Assembly: GCA_900545615.1 (NCBI GenBank)
Contig: UQZM01000035.1
Location: forward strand, 1 to 22,617
Reading direction: 5' to 3'
DNA: 22,617 nucleotides
Source of the DNA: an uncultured Collinsella sp.
Lineage (GTDB): Bacteria > Actinomycetota > Coriobacteriia > Coriobacteriales > Coriobacteriaceae
Positions 21,268-22,617 of the stretch are shown here, piece after piece; within the stretch, counting starts at the first letter, position 1, and every line of letters begins with the position of its first letter. The notes below the pieces were generated by a model. That model did not search any database, had not been told where the DNA came from, and worked only from the letters and a program-made list of their open reading frames with translations. The position numbers and the translations under genes were made by a program.

Positions 21268-22617
21268 GCTGCAGGTTTCCAACATCGCGCTCATTCGCGA
21301 GGCGACGTTGGTTCCGAGTACCGGCTTGACCGTCCTGACCGGCGAGACCGGTGCTGGCAAGACCGCGCTGCTCTCGGCGCTCAAGCTCATTTTGGGCGAG
21401 CGCGCGGATTCGTCGACGGTTCGCGAGGGCGAGGCGCTTGCCAGCGTCGAGGCGCGCCTGTTTGACGGCCCGCACGACACGGAGGGTTTTACCGTACAGC
21501 GCAGCCTTTCTGCCGAGGGCCGCAGCCGCGTAAAAATTGACGGCCGCATCGCCAGCGTGCGCGAGCTTTCGGAGCGCGTTGGCGTGATGATGGATCTATG
21601 CGGCCAGCATGAACATCAGCGTCTGCTCGACCCGGCGCACCATGTTGCCATGGTCGATGCTTGGGCTGGGCGCGCGGCGCTTGAGGCGCTCGAGAAGTAT
21701 CGCACCTGCTTTAAGGCTTCGCGTGCCGCCGCCAAGGAGCTTCGCCGTGTGGAGGAAGCCTCACGCGCGCAGGGAAGTCGCGTCGAGGAAGCGCGTTTTG
21801 CTCTTGAGCGTATCACCGAGGTCGACCCCAAGCCAGGCGAGTACGAGGAGCTCGAGGAGCTGCTGCCGCGCTCGGAGCACGCCGAGGTCTTGGTTGCGAC
21901 GGCCAACGAGGCCCATGCATCGCTTGCTGCCGAAGGGGGAGCGCTCGATGCCGTGAATGGCGCCGTTGCCGAGCTTTCACGCATGGCGACCGTTGACCGC
22001 AAGCTCGGTGACATCGCCGATGCGCTTTCGGATGCCTGCATCTCACTTGAGGATTGTGCCAACGAGCTGCGTGCTTATCGCGATGGCGTTGCGTTTGACC
22101 CTCGCGAGCTCGCTCGCATGCGCGAGCGATATTCAGACCTCAAGGGCCTACTGCGTCAGTGGGGTCCTACCATGGATGACGTGTTTGCCATGCGCGATCG
22201 CTCACAAGAGCTGTTGTCGCTGGTAGACGATGGTGATGGGCAGATCAAGAAGGCGCGTGAAGCGCTTGGCGCAGCGGAGCATGAACTGTTCGCCGCCGCC
22301 AAGGCGCTTAAACGTGCACGCAATACGGCGGCCCCGCGTTTTTGTCATGAGGTTGGCCGCCAAATGGCGCGTCTGGAAATGGGGGGCGCCGAACTCGTCT
22401 GGGAGTCGCGTGATCTTCCCCGCGCCGAGTGGACGCTTGCTGGCCCTTCGAGCTATGAGCTTTTGTATCGCAGCGGCGCTGGATTGACGCCGCGTCCCCT
22501 GCGCCGTATTGCGTCGGGTGGCGAGCTCAGCCGCGTTATGCTGGCGAGCAAGGTTGTCCTCGGCAACGCGGATGGCGTGGATACACTGGTGTTCGACGAG
22601 GTCGATGCTGGTGTCGG
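21257..22617 (+). CDS. recN: DNA repair protein RecN, cut by the window edge
   Basis: SMC-like ATPase of double-strand break repair. The 453 whole codons present open with MIDELQVSNIALI, Walker A GETGAGKT (29-36), and CGQHEHQRLLD near 114-124, followed by a long coiled-coil region rich in Glu, Ala and Arg (about 145-380). The ABC signature ASGGELSR and Walker B LVFDEVDAGVG are reached just before the edge. The frame is open throughout, with no frameshift. By family length (about 550) some 100 residues remain beyond 22617. It starts inside the end of nadK. Use of less-preferred codons suggests low expression compared with alaS and efp. Confidence 0.96.
   Translation, partial: MIDELQVSNIALIREATLVPSTGLTVLTGETGAGKTALLSALKLILGERADSSTVREGEALASVEARLFDGPHDTEGFTVQRSLSAEGRSRVKIDGRIASVRELSERVGVMMDLCGQHEHQRLLDPAHHVAMVDAWAGRAALEALEKYRTCFKASRAAAKELRRVEEASRAQGSRVEEARFALERITEVDPKPGEYEELEELLPRSEHAEVLVATANEAHASLAAEGGALDAVNGAVAELSRMATVDRKLGDIADALSDACISLEDCANELRAYRDGVAFDPRELARMRERYSDLKGLLRQWGPTMDDVFAMRDRSQELLSLVDDGDGQIKKAREALGAAEHELFAAAKALKRARNTAAPRFCHEVGRQMARLEMGGAELVWESRDLPRAEWTLAGPSSYELLYRSGAGLTPRPLRRIASGGELSRVMLASKVVLGNADGVDTLVFDEVDAGV

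Overview
The window is a dense, GC-rich (roughly 60% by eye) bacterial chromosome segment in which every confident gene lies on the + strand. Gene content and order, together with protein style (Ala/Asp/Glu-rich proteins, alternative TTG/GTG starts, an actinobacterial-type run of aroK-aroB-pepQ-efp-nusB), suggest a gut actinobacterium of the class Coriobacteriia. A Collinsella-like species is my best guess; this rests on recognition, not on a database search. No tRNA, rRNA, CRISPR array, insertion sequence or prophage gene was seen, and no gap between genes exceeds about 160 bases.

Layout. (1) 99-1711: lspA and an RluD-type pseudouridine synthase, overlapping by one base. (2) 1794-3089: a processive membrane glycosyltransferase of family 2, closed by a strong hairpin terminator with a REP-like loop. 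(3) 3171-4872: a minimal prepilin peptidase (A24) followed by a dGTPase-type HD triphosphohydrolase. (4) 4933-6282: the RarA/MgsA AAA+ ATPase with its own -10 box. (5) 6383-9536: a four-gene stress-type operon of DUF948 protein, RsbW-like protein, SigB/F/G-family sigma factor and AI-2E/PerM-family membrane protein, ended by a textbook terminator. (6) 9689-16365: alaS, ruvX, mltG, yqeG-like HAD phosphatase, aroK and an aroB-like gene. (7) 16498-17628: pepQ, with its own promoter and structured leader, ended by a terminator. (8) 17788 to the right edge: efp, asp23-like, nusB, xseB, tlyA, nadK and recN (recN is cut by the window edge).

Most of this is housekeeping: lipoprotein processing, rRNA modification, dNTP balance, fork repair, translation, peptidoglycan length control, NADP supply and recombination. 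The parts most worth a second look are two proteins that keep their family fold but have lost the recognisable active site. The AroB-like protein sits beside an apparently intact shikimate kinase, yet none of the three zinc ligands or the NAD-binding glycine motif of 3-dehydroquinate synthase can be found. The RsbW-like protein precedes a SigB-type sigma factor, yet lacks the N-box Asn and the G1/G2 boxes needed for ATP binding. Other points of interest are a long folded leader before pepQ, a perfect dyad over the efp promoter, a REP-like terminator loop, and a Gln/Pro/Ala-rich repeat-bearing N-terminus on MltG.
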